A DNA stretch of 64,000 nucleotides, from contig OY987299.1 of NCBI GenBank assembly GCA_963920635.1, positions 124,125,373 to 124,189,372 of the forward strand, read 5' to 3'. The notes beneath the pieces are model-generated. The model saw only the letters and a program-made list of their open reading frames with translations. It was not told the origin of the DNA and did not search any database. Position numbers and translations under genes: made by a program. Below are positions 11,781 to 23,100 of the stretch, piece by piece. Source of the DNA: Pseudeuparius sepicola (Eukaryota; Arthropoda; Insecta; Coleoptera; Anthribidae). Numbering within the stretch: the stretch's first letter is position 1; each line of letters begins with the position of its first letter.

Positions 11781-14700
11781 CTAATTTCCGTGGAAAGAAA
11801 AGTCATGCAAGTGAAAACGGCGGTTTTCCCGATTTTTTAAAGTTTTTCGGTCTTGGGGGTGGAAAGGGGTGAAGACGAGGTTCGCAAATTCTGATTCTTT
11901 GTGGATAGTTAGAATAGGTGGCCTTAAACTAATTTCCGTGAAAAGAAAAGTCATGCAAGTGAAAACGGCGGTTTCCCCGATTTTTTTACGTTTTTCGGTC
12001 TTGAGGGTGGAAAGGGGTGAAGACGAGGTTCGCAAATTCTGATTCTTCGTGGATAGTTAGAATAGGTGGCCTTAAACTAATTTCCGTGAAAAGAAAAGTC
12101 ATGCAAGTGAAAACGGCGGTTTCCCCGATTTTTTTACGTTTTTCGGTCTTGGGGGTGGAAAGGGGTGAAGACGAGGTTCGCAAATTCTGATTATTTGTGG
12201 ATAGTTAGAATAGGTGGCCTTAAACTAATTTCCGTGAAAAGAAAAGTCATGCAAGTGAAAACGGCGGTTTCCCCGATTTTTTTACGTTTTTCGGTCTTGG
12301 GGGTGGAAAGGGGTGAAGACGAGGTTCGCAAATTCTGATTATTTGTGGATAGTTAGAATAGGTGGCCTTAAACTAATTTCCGTGAAAAGAAAAGTCATGC
12401 AAGTGAAAACGGCGGTTTTCCCGATTTTTTAAAGTTTTTCGGTCTTGGGGGTGGAAAGGGGTGAAGACGAGGTTCGCAAATTCTGATTCTTTGTGGATAG
12501 TTAGAATAGGTGGCCTTAAACTAATTTCCGTGAAAAGAAAAGTCATGCAAGTGAAAACGGCGGTTTCCCCGATTTTTTTACGTTTTTCGGTCTTGGGGGT
12601 GGAAAGGGGTGAAGACGAGGTTCGCAAATTCTGATTATTTGTGGATAGTTAGAATAGGTGGCCTTAAATTAATTTCCGTGAAAAGAAAAGTCATGCAAGT
12701 GAAAACGGCGGTTTTCCCGATTTTTTAAAGTTTTTCGGTCTTGGGGGTGGAAAGGGGTGAAGACGAGGTTCGCAAATTCTGATTCTTTGTGGATAGTTAG
12801 AATAGGTGGCCTTAAACTAATTTCCGTGAAAAGAAAAGTCATGCAAGTGAAAACGGCGGTTTCCCCGATTTTTTTACGTTTTTCGGTCTTGAGGGTGGAA
12901 AGGGGTGAAGACGAGGTTCGCAAATTCTGATTCTTCGTGGATAGTTAGAATAGGTGGCCTTAAACTAATTTCCGTGAAAAGAAAAGTCATGCAAGTGAAA
13001 ACGGCGGTTTCCCCGATTTTTTTACGTTTTTCGGTCTTGGGGGTGGAAAGGGGTGAAGACGAGGTTCGCAAATTCTGATTATTTGTGGATAGTTAGAATA
13101 GGTGGCCTTAAACTAATTTCCGTGAAAATAAAAGTCATGCAAGTGAAAACGGCCGTTTTCCCGATTTTTTTACGTTTTTCGGTCTTGGGGGTGGAAAGGG
13201 GTGAAGACGAGGTTCGAAAATTCTGATTCTTCGTGGATAGTTAGAATAGGTGGCCTTAAACTAATTTCACTGAAAAGAAAAGTCATGCAAGTGAAAACGG
13301 CGGTTTTCCCGATTTTTTTAAGTTTTTCGGTCTTGGGGGTGGAAAGGGGTGAAGACGAGGTTCGCAAATTCTGATTCTTTGTGGATAGTTAGAATAGGTG
13401 GCCTTAAACTAATTTCCGTGAAAAGAAAAGTCATGCAAGTGAAAACGGCGGTTTTCCCGATTTTTTAAAGTTTTTCGGTCTTGGGGGTGGAAAGGGGTGA
13501 AGACGAGGTTCGCAAATTCTGATTCTTTGTGGATAGTTAGAATAGGTGGCCTTAAACTAATTTCCGTGAAAATAAAAGTCATGCAAGTGAAAACGGCGGT
13601 TTCCCCGATTTTTTTACGTTTTTCGGTCTTGAGGGTGGAAAGGGGTGAAGACGAGGTTCGCAAATTCTGATTCTTCGTGGATAGTTAGAATAGGTGGCCT
13701 TAAACTAATTTCCGTGAAAAGAAAAGTCATGCAAGTGAAAACGGCGGTTTCCCCGATTTTTTTACGTTTTTCGGTCTTGGGGGTGGAAAGGGGTGAAGAC
13801 GAGGTTCGCAAATTCTGATTATTTGTGGATAGTTAGAATAGGTGGCCTTAAACTAATTTCCGTGAAAAGAAAAGTCATGCAAGTGAAAACGGCGGTTTCC
13901 CCGATTTTTTTACGTTTTTCGGTCTTGGGGGTGGAAAGGGGTGAAGACGAGGTTCGCAAATTCTGATTATTTGTGGATAGTTAGAATAGGTGGCCTTAAA
14001 CTAATTTCCGTGAAAAGAAAAGTCATGCAAGCGAAAACGGCGGTTTTCCCGATTTTTTAAAGTTTTTCGGTCTTGGGGGTGGAAAGGGGTGAAGACGAGG
14101 TTCGCAAATTCTGATTCTTTGTGGATAGTTAGAATAGGTGGCCTTAAACTAATTTCCGTGAAAAGAAAAGTCATGCAAGTGAAAACGGCGGTTTCCCCGA
14201 TTTTTTTACGTTTTTCGGTCTTGGGGGTGGAAAGGGGTGAAGACGAGGTTCGCAAATTCTGATTATTTGTGGATAGTTAGAATAGGTGGCCTTAAATTAA
14301 TTTCCGTGAAAAGAAAAGTCATGCAAGTGAAAACGGCGGTTTTCCCGATTTTTTAAAGTTTTTCGGTCTTGGGGGTGGAAAGGGGTGAAGACGAGGTTCG
14401 CAAATTCTGATTCTTTGTGGATAGTTAGAATAGGTGGCCTTAAACTAATTTCCGTGAAAAGAAAAGTCATGCAAGTGAAAACGGCGGTTTCCCCCATTTT
14501 TTTACGTTTTTCGGTCTTGAGGGTGGAAAGGGGTGAAGACGAGGTTCGCAAATTCTGATTCTTCGTGGATAGTTAGAATAGGTGGCCTTAAACTAATTTC
14601 CGTGAAAAGAAAAGTCATGCAAGTGAAAACGGCGGTTTCCCCGATTTTTTTACGTTTTTCGGTCTTGGGGGTGGAAAGGGGTGAAGACGAGGTTCGCAAA

Positions 14701-14830
14701 TTCTGATTATTTGTGGATAGTTAGAATAGGTGGCCTTAAACTAATTTCCGTGAAAATAAAAGTCATGCAAGTGAAAACGGCCGTTTTCCCGATTTTTTTA
14801 CGTTTTTCGGTCTTGGGGGTGGAAAGGGGT
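11781..14830 (-). repeat. 1,628-bp (11-monomer) tandem duplication
   Basis: About 11,781-13,200 recurs as 13,409-14,830 with an 11 x 148 offset. A rare CCTTAAATTAATT replaces CCTTAAACTAATT in one unit of each copy (12,662 and 14,290, exactly 1,628 apart). The order of GAGGG and GGGGG units also matches. Small differences, such as AATAAAAG versus AAGAAAAG near 13,570, show divergence after copying. Confidence 0.82.
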
Positions 14831-14989
14831 GAAGACGAGGTTCGCAAATTCTGATTCTTTGTGGATAGTTAGAATAGGTGGCCTTAAACTAATTTCCGTG
14901 AAAAGAAAAGTCATGCAAGTGAAAACGGCGGTTTTCCCGATTTTTTTACGTTTTTCGGTCTTGGGGGTGGAAAGGGGTGAAGACGAGGT

Positions 14990-15735
14990 TCGCAAATTCT
15001 GATTATTTGTGGATAGTTAGAATAGGTGGCCTTAAACTAATTTCCGTGAAAATAAAAGTCATGCAAGTGAAAACGGCGGTTTCCCCGATTTTTTTACGTT
15101 TTTCGGTCTTGGGGGTGGAAAGGGGTGAAGACGAGGTTCGCAAATTCTGATTCTTCGTGGATAGTTAGAATAGGTGGCCTTAAACTAATTTCACTGAAAA
15201 GAAAAGTCATGCAAGTGAAAACGGCGGTTTTCCCGATTTTTTTAAGTTTTTCGGTCTTGGGGGTGGAAAGGGGTGAAGACGAGGTTCGCAAATTCTGATT
15301 CTTTGTGGATAGTTAGAATAGGTGGCCTTAAACTAATTTCCGTGAAAATAAAAGTCATGCAAGTGAAAACGGCCGTTTTCCCGATTTTTTTACGTTTTTC
15401 GGTCTTGGGGGTGGAAAGGGGTGAAGACGAGGTTCGCAAATTCTGATTATTTGTGGATAGTTAGAATAGGTGGCCTTAAACTAATTTCCGTGAAAATAAA
15501 AGTCATGCAAGTGAAAACGGCGGTTTCCCCGATTTTTTTACGTTTTTCGGTCTTGGGGGTGGAAAGGGGTGAAGACGAGGTTCGCAAATTCTGATTCTTC
15601 GTGGATAGTTAGAATAGGTGGCCTTAAACTAATTTCACTGAAAAGAAAAGTCATGCAAGTGAAAACGGCGGTTTTCCCGATTTTTTTAAGTTTTTCGGTC
15701 TTGGGGGTGGAAAGGGGTGAAGACGAGGTTCGCAA
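14990..15735 (-). repeat. 444-bp (3-monomer) local duplication
   Basis: Two units carrying the TTTCACTGAAAAG variant lie 444 bp apart (near 15,190 and 15,634). Each is preceded by a TTTGTGG/AATAAAAG/CCCC unit. The following units differ, so the duplication is short. Confidence 0.65.
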
Positions 15736-16272
15736 ATTCTGATTCTTTGTGGATAGTTAGAATAGGTGGCCTTAAACTAATTTCCGTGAAAAGAAAAGTC
15801 ATGCAAGTGAAAACGGCGGTTTTCCCGATTTTTTAAAGTTTTTCGGTCTTGGGGGTGGAAAGGGGTGAAGACGAGGTTCGCAAATTCTGATTCTTTGTGG
15901 ATAGTTAGAATAGGTGGCCTTAAACTAATTTCCGTGAAAATAAAAGTCATGCAAGTGAAAACGGCCGTTTTCCCGATTTTTTTAGGTTTTTCGGTCTTGG
16001 GGGTGGAAAGGGGTGAAGACGAGGTTCGCAAATTCTGATTCTTTGTGGATAGTTAGAATAGGTGGCCTTAAACTAATTTCCGTGAAAAGAAAAGTCATGC
16101 AAGTGAAAACGGCGGTTTTCCCGATTTTTTTAAGTTTTTCGGTCTTGGGGGTGGAAAGGGGTGAAGACGAGGTTCGCAAATTCTGATTCTTTGTGGATAG
16201 TTAGAATAGGTGGCCTTAAACGAATTTCCGTGAAAAGAAAAGTCATGCAAGTGAAAACGGCGGTTTCCCCGA

Positions 16273-16278
16273 TTTTTT
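16273..16278 (-). repeat. Six-T (147-bp) marker monomer, first of nine
   Basis: CCCCGATTTTTTACG has six T where most units have seven, so the unit is 147 bp. Other copies have T-runs starting at 20,268, 22,783, 23,670, 26,628, 27,663, 29,882, 34,614 and 53,256. The first eight follow an AACGAATTTCC unit start, a linked pair of marks; the copy at 53,256 has AACTAATTTCC. Most lie at the edges of the duplicated blocks. Confidence 0.88.
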
Positions 16279-19200
16279 ACGTTTTTCGGTCTTGGGGGTG
16301 GAAAGGGGTGAAGACGAGGTTCGCAAATTCTGATTCTTCGTGGATAGTTAGAATAGGTGGCCTTAAACTAATTTCCGTGAAAAGAAAAGTCATGCAAGTG
16401 AAAACGGCGGTTTCCCCGATTTTTTAAAGTTTTTCGGTCTTGGGGGTGGAAAGGGGTGAAGACGAGGTTCGCAAATTCTGATTCTTTGTGGATAGTTAGA
16501 ATAGGTGGCTTTAAACTAATTTCCGTGAAAATAAAAGTCATGCAAGTGAAAACGGCCGTTTTCCCGATTTTTTTACGTTTTTCGGTCTTGGGGGTGGAAA
16601 GGGGTGAAGACGAGGTTCGCAAATTCTGATTCTTCGTGGATAGTTAGAATAGGTGGCCTTAAACTAATTTCACTGAAAAGAAAAGTCATGCAAGTGAAAA
16701 CGGCGGTTTTCCCGATTTTTTTAAGTTTTTCGGTCTTGGGGGTGGAAAGGGGTGAAGACGAGGTTCGCAAATTCTGATTCTTTGTGGATAGTTAGAATAG
16801 GTGGCCTTAAACTAATTTCCGTGAAAAGAAAAGTCATGCAAGTGAAAACGGCGGTTTTCCCGATTTTTTTAAGTTTTTCGGTCTTGGGGGTGGAAAGGGG
16901 TGAAGACGAGGTTCGCAAATTCTGATTCTTTGTGGATAGTTAGAATAGGTGGCCTTAAACTAATTTCCGTGAAAATAAAAGTCATGCAAGTGAAAACGGC
17001 CGTTTTCCCGATTTTTTTAGGTTTTTCGGTCTTGGGGGTGGAAAGGGGTGAAGACGAGGTTCGCAAATTCTGATTCTTTGTGGATAGTTAGAATAGGTGG
17101 CCTTAAACTAATTTCCGTGAAAAGAAAAGTCATGCAAGTGAAAACGGCGGTTTCCCCGATTTTTTTACGTTTTTCGGTCTTGGGGGTGGAAAGGGGTGAA
17201 GACGTGGTTCGCAAATTCTGATTCTTTGTGGATAGTTAGAATAGGTGGCCTTAAACTAATTTCCGTGAAAATAAAAGTCATGCAAGTGAAAACGGCGGTT
17301 TTCCCGATTTTTTTAAATTTTTCGGTCTTGGGGGTGGAAAGGGGTGAAGACGAGGTTCGCAAATTCTGATTCTTTGTGGATAGTTAGAATAGGTGGCCTT
17401 AAACTAATTTCCGTGAAAAGAAAAGTCATGCAAGTGAAAACGGCGGTTTCCCCGATTTTTTTACGTTTTTCGGTCTTGAGGGTGGAAAGGGGTGAAGACG
17501 AGGTTCGCAAATTCTGATTCTTCGTGGATAGTTAGAATAGGTGGCCTTAAACTAATTTCCGTGAAAAGAAAAGTCATGCAAGTGAAAACGGCGGTTTCCC
17601 CGATTTTTTTACGTTTTTCGGTCTTGGGGGTGGAAAGGGGTGAAGACGAGGTTCGCAAATTCTGATTATTTGTGGATAGTTAGAATAGGTGGCCTTAAAC
17701 TAATTTCCGTGAAAATAAAAGTCATGCAAGTGAAAACGGCGGTTTCCCCGATTTTTTTACGTTTTTCGGTCTTGGGGGTGGAAAGGGGTGAAGACGAGGT
17801 TCGCAAATTCTGATTCTTCGTGGATAGTTAGAATAGGTGGCCTTAAACTAATTTCACTGAAAAGAAAAGTCATGCAAGTGAAAACGGCGGTTTTCCCGAT
17901 TTTTTTAAGTTTTTCGGTCTTGGGGGTGGAAAGGGGTGAAGACGAGGTTCGCAAATTCTGATTCTTTGTGGATAGTTAGAATAGGTGGCCTTAAACTAAT
18001 TTCCGTGAAAAGAAAAGTCATGCAAGTGAAAACGGCGGTTTCCCCGATTTTTTTACGTTTTTCGGTCTTGAGGGTGGAAAGGGGTGAAGACGAGGTTCGC
18101 AAATTCTGATTCTTCGTGGATAGTTAGAATAGGTGGCCTTAAACTAATTTCCGTGAAAAGAAAAGTCATGCAAGTGAAAACGGCGGTTTCCCCGATTTTT
18201 TTACGTTTTTCGGTCTTGGGGGTGGAAAGGGGTGAAGACGAGGTTCGCAAATTCTGATTCTTCGTGGATAGTTAGAATAGGTGGCCTTAAACTAATTTCC
18301 GTGAAAATAAAAGTCATGCAAGTGAAAACGGCCGTTTTCCCGATTTTTTTAGGTTTTTCGGTCTTGGGGGTGGAAAGGGGTGAAGACGAGGTTCGCAAAT
18401 TCTGATTCTTTGTGGATAGTTAGAATAGGTGGCCTTAAACTAATTTCCGTGAAAAGAAAAGTCATGCAAGTGAAAACGGCGGTTTCCCCGATTTTTTTAC
18501 GTTTTTCGGTCTTGGGGGTGGAAAGGGGTGAAGACGAGGTTCGCAAATTCTGATTATTTGTGGATAGTTAGAATAGGTGGCCTTAAACTAATTTCCGTGA
18601 AAATAAAAGTCATGCAAGTGAAAACGGCGGTTTCCCCGATTTTTTTACGTTTTTCGGTCTTGGGGGTGGAAAGGGGTGAAGACGAGGTTCGCAAATTCTG
18701 ATTCTTCGTGGATAGTTAGAATAGGTGGCCTTAAACTAATTTCACTGAAAAGAAAAGTCATGCAAGTGAAAACGGCGGTTTTCCCGATTTTTTTAAGTTT
18801 TTCGGTCTTGGGGGTGGAAAGGGGTGAAGACGAGGTTCGCAAATTCTGATTCTTTGTGGATAGTTAGAATAGGTGGCCTTAAACTAATTTCCGTGAAAAG
18901 AAAAGTCATGCAAGTGAAAACGGCGGTTTTCCCGATTTTTTAAAGTTTTTCGGTCTTGGGGGTGGAAAGGGGTGAAGACGAGGTTCGCAAATTCTGATTC
19001 TTTGTGGATAGTTAGAATAGGTGGCCTTAAACTAATTTCCGTGAAAATAAAAGTCATGCAAGTGAAAACGGCCGTTTTCCCGATTTTTTTAGGTTTTTCG
19101 GTCTTGGGGGTGGAAAGGGGTGAAGACGAGGTTCGCAAATTCTGATTCTTTGTGGATAGTTAGAATAGGTGGCCTTAAACTAATTTCCGTGAAAATAAAA

Positions 19201-20174
19201 GTCATGCAAGTGAAAACGGCCGTTTTCCCGATTTTTTTAGGTTTTTCGGTCTTGGGGGTGGAAAGGGGTGAAGACGAGGTTCGCAAATTCTGATTCTTTG
19301 TGGATAGTTAGAATAGGTGGCCTTAAACTAATTTCCGTGAAAAGAAAAGTCATGCAAGTGAAAACGGCGGTTTCCCCGATTTTTTTACGTTTTTCGGTCT
19401 TGGGGGTGGAAAGGGGTGAAGACGAGGTTCGCAAATTCTGATTCTTTGTGGATAGTTAGAATAGGTGGCCTTAAACTAATTTCCGTGAAAATAAAAGTCA
19501 TGCAAGTGAAAACGGCCGTTTTCCCGATTTTTTTAGGTTTTTCGGTCTTGGGGGTGGAAAGGGGTGAAGACGAGGTTCGCAAATTCTGATTCTTTGTGGA
19601 TAGTTAGAATAGGTGGCCTTAAACTAATTTCCGTGAAAAGAAAAGTCATGCAAGTGAAAACGGCGGTTTTCCCGATTTTTTTAAGTTTTTCGGTCTTGGG
19701 GGTGGAAAGGGGTGAAGACGAGGTTCGCAAATTCTGATTCTTTGTGGATAGTTAGAATAGGTGGCCTTAAACTAATTTCCGTGAAAAGAAAAGTCATGCA
19801 AGTGAAAACGGCGGTTTCCCCGATTTTTTTACGTTTTTCGGTCTTGGGGGTGGAAAGGGGTGAAGACGAGGTTCGCAAATTCTGATTCTTTGTGGATAGT
19901 TAGAATAGGTGGCCTTAAACTAATTTCCGTGAAAATAAAAGTCATGCAAGTGAAAACGGCCGTTTTCCCGATTTTTTTAGGTTTTTCGGTCTTGGGGGTG
20001 GAAAGGGGTGAAGACGAGGTTCGCAAATTCTGATTCTTTCTGGATAGTTAGAATAGGTGGCCTTAAACTAATTTCCGTGAAAAGAAAAGTCATGCAAGTG
20101 AAAACGGCGGTTTTCCCGATTTTTTTAAGTTTTTCGGTCTTGGGGGTGGAAAGGGGTGAAGACGAGGTTCGCAA

Positions 20175-23100
20175 ATTCTGATTCTTTGTGGATAGTTAGA
20201 ATAGGTGGCCTTAAACGAATTTCCGTGAAAAGAAAAGTCATGCAAGTGAAAACGGCGGTTTCCCCGATTTTTTACGTTTTTCGGTCTTGGGGGTGGAAAG
20301 GGGTGAAGACGAGGTTCGCAAATTCTGATTCTTCGTGGATAGTTAGAATAGGTGGCCCTAAACTAATTTCCGTGAAAAGAAAAGTCATGCAAGTGAAAAC
20401 GGCGGTTTCCCCGATTTTTTTACGTTTTTCGGTCTTGGGGGTGGAAAGGGGTGAAGACGAGGTTCGCAAATTCTGATTCTTTGTGGATAGTTAGAATAGG
20501 TGGCCTTAAACTAATTTCCGTGAAAAGAAAAGTCATGCAAGTGAAAACGGCGGTTTCCCCGATTTTTTTACGTTTTTCGGTCTTGGGGGTGGAAAGGGGT
20601 GAAGACGAGGTTCGCAAATTCTGATTCTTCGTGGATAGTTAGAATAGGTGGCCTTAAACTAATTTCCGTGAAAAGAAAAGTCATGCAAGTGAAAACGGCG
20701 GTTTCCCCGATTTTTTTACGTTTTTCGGTCTTGGGGGTGGAAAGGGGTGAAGACGAGGTTCGCAAATTCTGATTATTTGTGGATAGTTAGAATAGGTGGC
20801 CTTAAACTAATTTCCGTAAAAAGAAAAGTCATGCAAGTGAAAACGGCGGTTTCCCCGATTTTTTTACGTTTTTCGGTCTTGAGGGTGGAAAGGGGTGAAG
20901 ACGAGGTTCGCAAATTCTGATTCTTCGTGGATAGTTAGAATAGGTGGCCTTAAACTAATTTCCGTGAAAAGAAAAGTCATGCAAGTGAAAACGGCGGTTT
21001 CCCAGATTTTTTTACGTTTTTCGGTCTTGGGGGTGGAAAGGGGTGAAGACGAGGTTCGCAAATTCTGATTATTTGTGGATAGTTAGAATAGGTGGCCTTA
21101 AACTAATTTCCGTGAAAATAAAAGTCATGCAAGTGAAAACGGCCGTTTTCCCGATTTTTTTACGTTTTTCGGTCTTGGGGGTGGAAAGGGGTGAAGACGA
21201 GGTTCGCAAATTCTGATTCTTCGTAGATAGTTAGAATAGGTGGCCTTAAACTAATTTCCCTGAAAAGAAAAGTCATGCAAGTGAAAACGGCGGTTTTCCC
21301 GATTTTTTAAAGTTTTTCGGTTTTGGGGGTGGAAAGGGGTGAAGACGAGGTTCGCAAATTCTGATTCTTTGTGGATAGTTAGAATAGGTGGCCTTAAACT
21401 AATTTCCGTGAAAATAAAAGTCATGCAAGTGAAAACGGCCGTTTTCCCGATTTTTTTAGGTTTTTCGGTCTTGGGGGTGGAAAGGGGTGAAGACGAGGTT
21501 CGCAAATTCTGATTCTTTGTGGATAGTTAGAATAGGTGGCCTTAAACTAATTTCCGTGAAAAGAAAAGTCATGCAAGTGAAAACGGCGGTTTTCCCGATT
21601 TTGTTAAGTTTTTCGGTCTTGGGGGTGGAAAGGGGTGAAGACGAGGTTCGCAAATTCTGATTCTTTGTGGATAGTTAGAATAGGTGGCCTTAAACTAATT
21701 TCCGTGAAAAGAAAAGTCATGCAAGTGAAAACGGCGGTTTTCCCGATTTTTTAAAGTTTTTCGGTCTTGGGGGTGGAAAGGGGTGAAGACGAGGTTCGCA
21801 AATTCTGATTCTTTGTGGATAGTTAGAATAGGTGGCCTTAAACTAATTTCCGTGAAAATAAAAGTCATGCAAGTGAAAACGGCCGTTTTCCCGATTTTTT
21901 TAGGTTTTTCGGTCTTGGGGGTGGAAAGGGGTGAAGACGAGGTTCGCAAATTCTGATTCTTTGTGGATAGTTAGAATAGGTGGCCTTAAACTAATTTCCG
22001 TGAAAAGAAAAGTCATGCAAGTGAAAACGGCGGTTTTCCCGATTTTTTAAAGTTTTTCGGTCTTGGGGGTGGAAAGGGGTGAAGACGAGGTTCGCAAATT
22101 CTGATTCTTTGTGGATAGTTAGAATAGGTGGCCTTAAACTAATTTCCGTGAAAAGAAAAGTCATGCAAGTGAAAACGGCGGTTTCCCCGATTTTTTTACG
22201 TTTTTCGGTCTTGGGGGTGGAAAGGGGTGAAGACGAGGTTCGCAAATTCTGATTCTTCGTGGATAGTTAGAATAGGTGGCCTTAAACTAATTTCCGTGAA
22301 AAGAAAAGTCATGCAAGTGAAAACGGCGGTTTCCCCGATTTTTTTACGTTTTTCGGTCTTGGGGGTGGAAAGGGGTGAAGACGAGGTTCGCAAATTCTGA
22401 TTATTTGTGCATAGTTAGAATAGGTGGCCTTAAACTAATTTCCGTAAAAAGAAAAGTCATGCAAGTGAAAACGGCGGTTTCCCCGATTTTTTTACGTTTT
22501 TCGGTCTTGAGGGTGGAAAGGGGTGAAGACGAGGTTCGCAAATTCTGATTCTTCGTGGATAGTTAGAATAGGTGGCCTTAAACTAATTTCCGTGAAAAGA
22601 AAAGTCATGCAAGTGAAAACGGCGGTTTCCCAGATTTTTTTACGTTTTTCGGTCTTGGGGGTGGAAAGGGGTGAAGACGAGGTTCGCAAATTCTGATTCT
22701 TTGTGGATAGTTAGAATAGGTGGCCTTAAACGAATTTCCGTGAAAAGAAAAGTCATGCAAGTGAAAACGGCGGTTTCCCCGATTTTTTACGTTTTTCGGT
22801 CTTGGGGGTGGAAAGGGGTGAAGACGAGGTTCGCAAATTCTGATTCTTCGTGGATAGTTAGAATAGGTGGCCCTAAACTAATTTCCGTGAAAAGAAAAGT
22901 CATGCAAGTGAAAACGGCGGTTTCCCCGATTTTTTTACGTTTTTCGGTCTTGGGGGTGGAAAGGGGTGAAGACGAGGTTCGCAAATTCTGATTCTTTGTG
23001 GATAGTTAGAATAGGTGGCCTTAAACTAATTTCCGTGAAAAGAAAAGTCATGCAAGTGAAAACGGCGGTTTCCCCGATTTTTTTACGTTTTTCGGTCTTG

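Larger units (their letters stand above)
10999..16272 (-). repeat. Indel-free inverted segment next to the junction
   Basis: Thirty-five consecutive monomers keep exact 148-bp phase: the TTG of the unit ending at 10,999 and that of the unit ending at 16,179 are 35 x 148 apart. The first length change in the inverted arm is the six-T tract at 16,273-16,278. Point variants are still frequent, including GGCCCTAAACTCATTT near 11,032. Confidence 0.85.
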
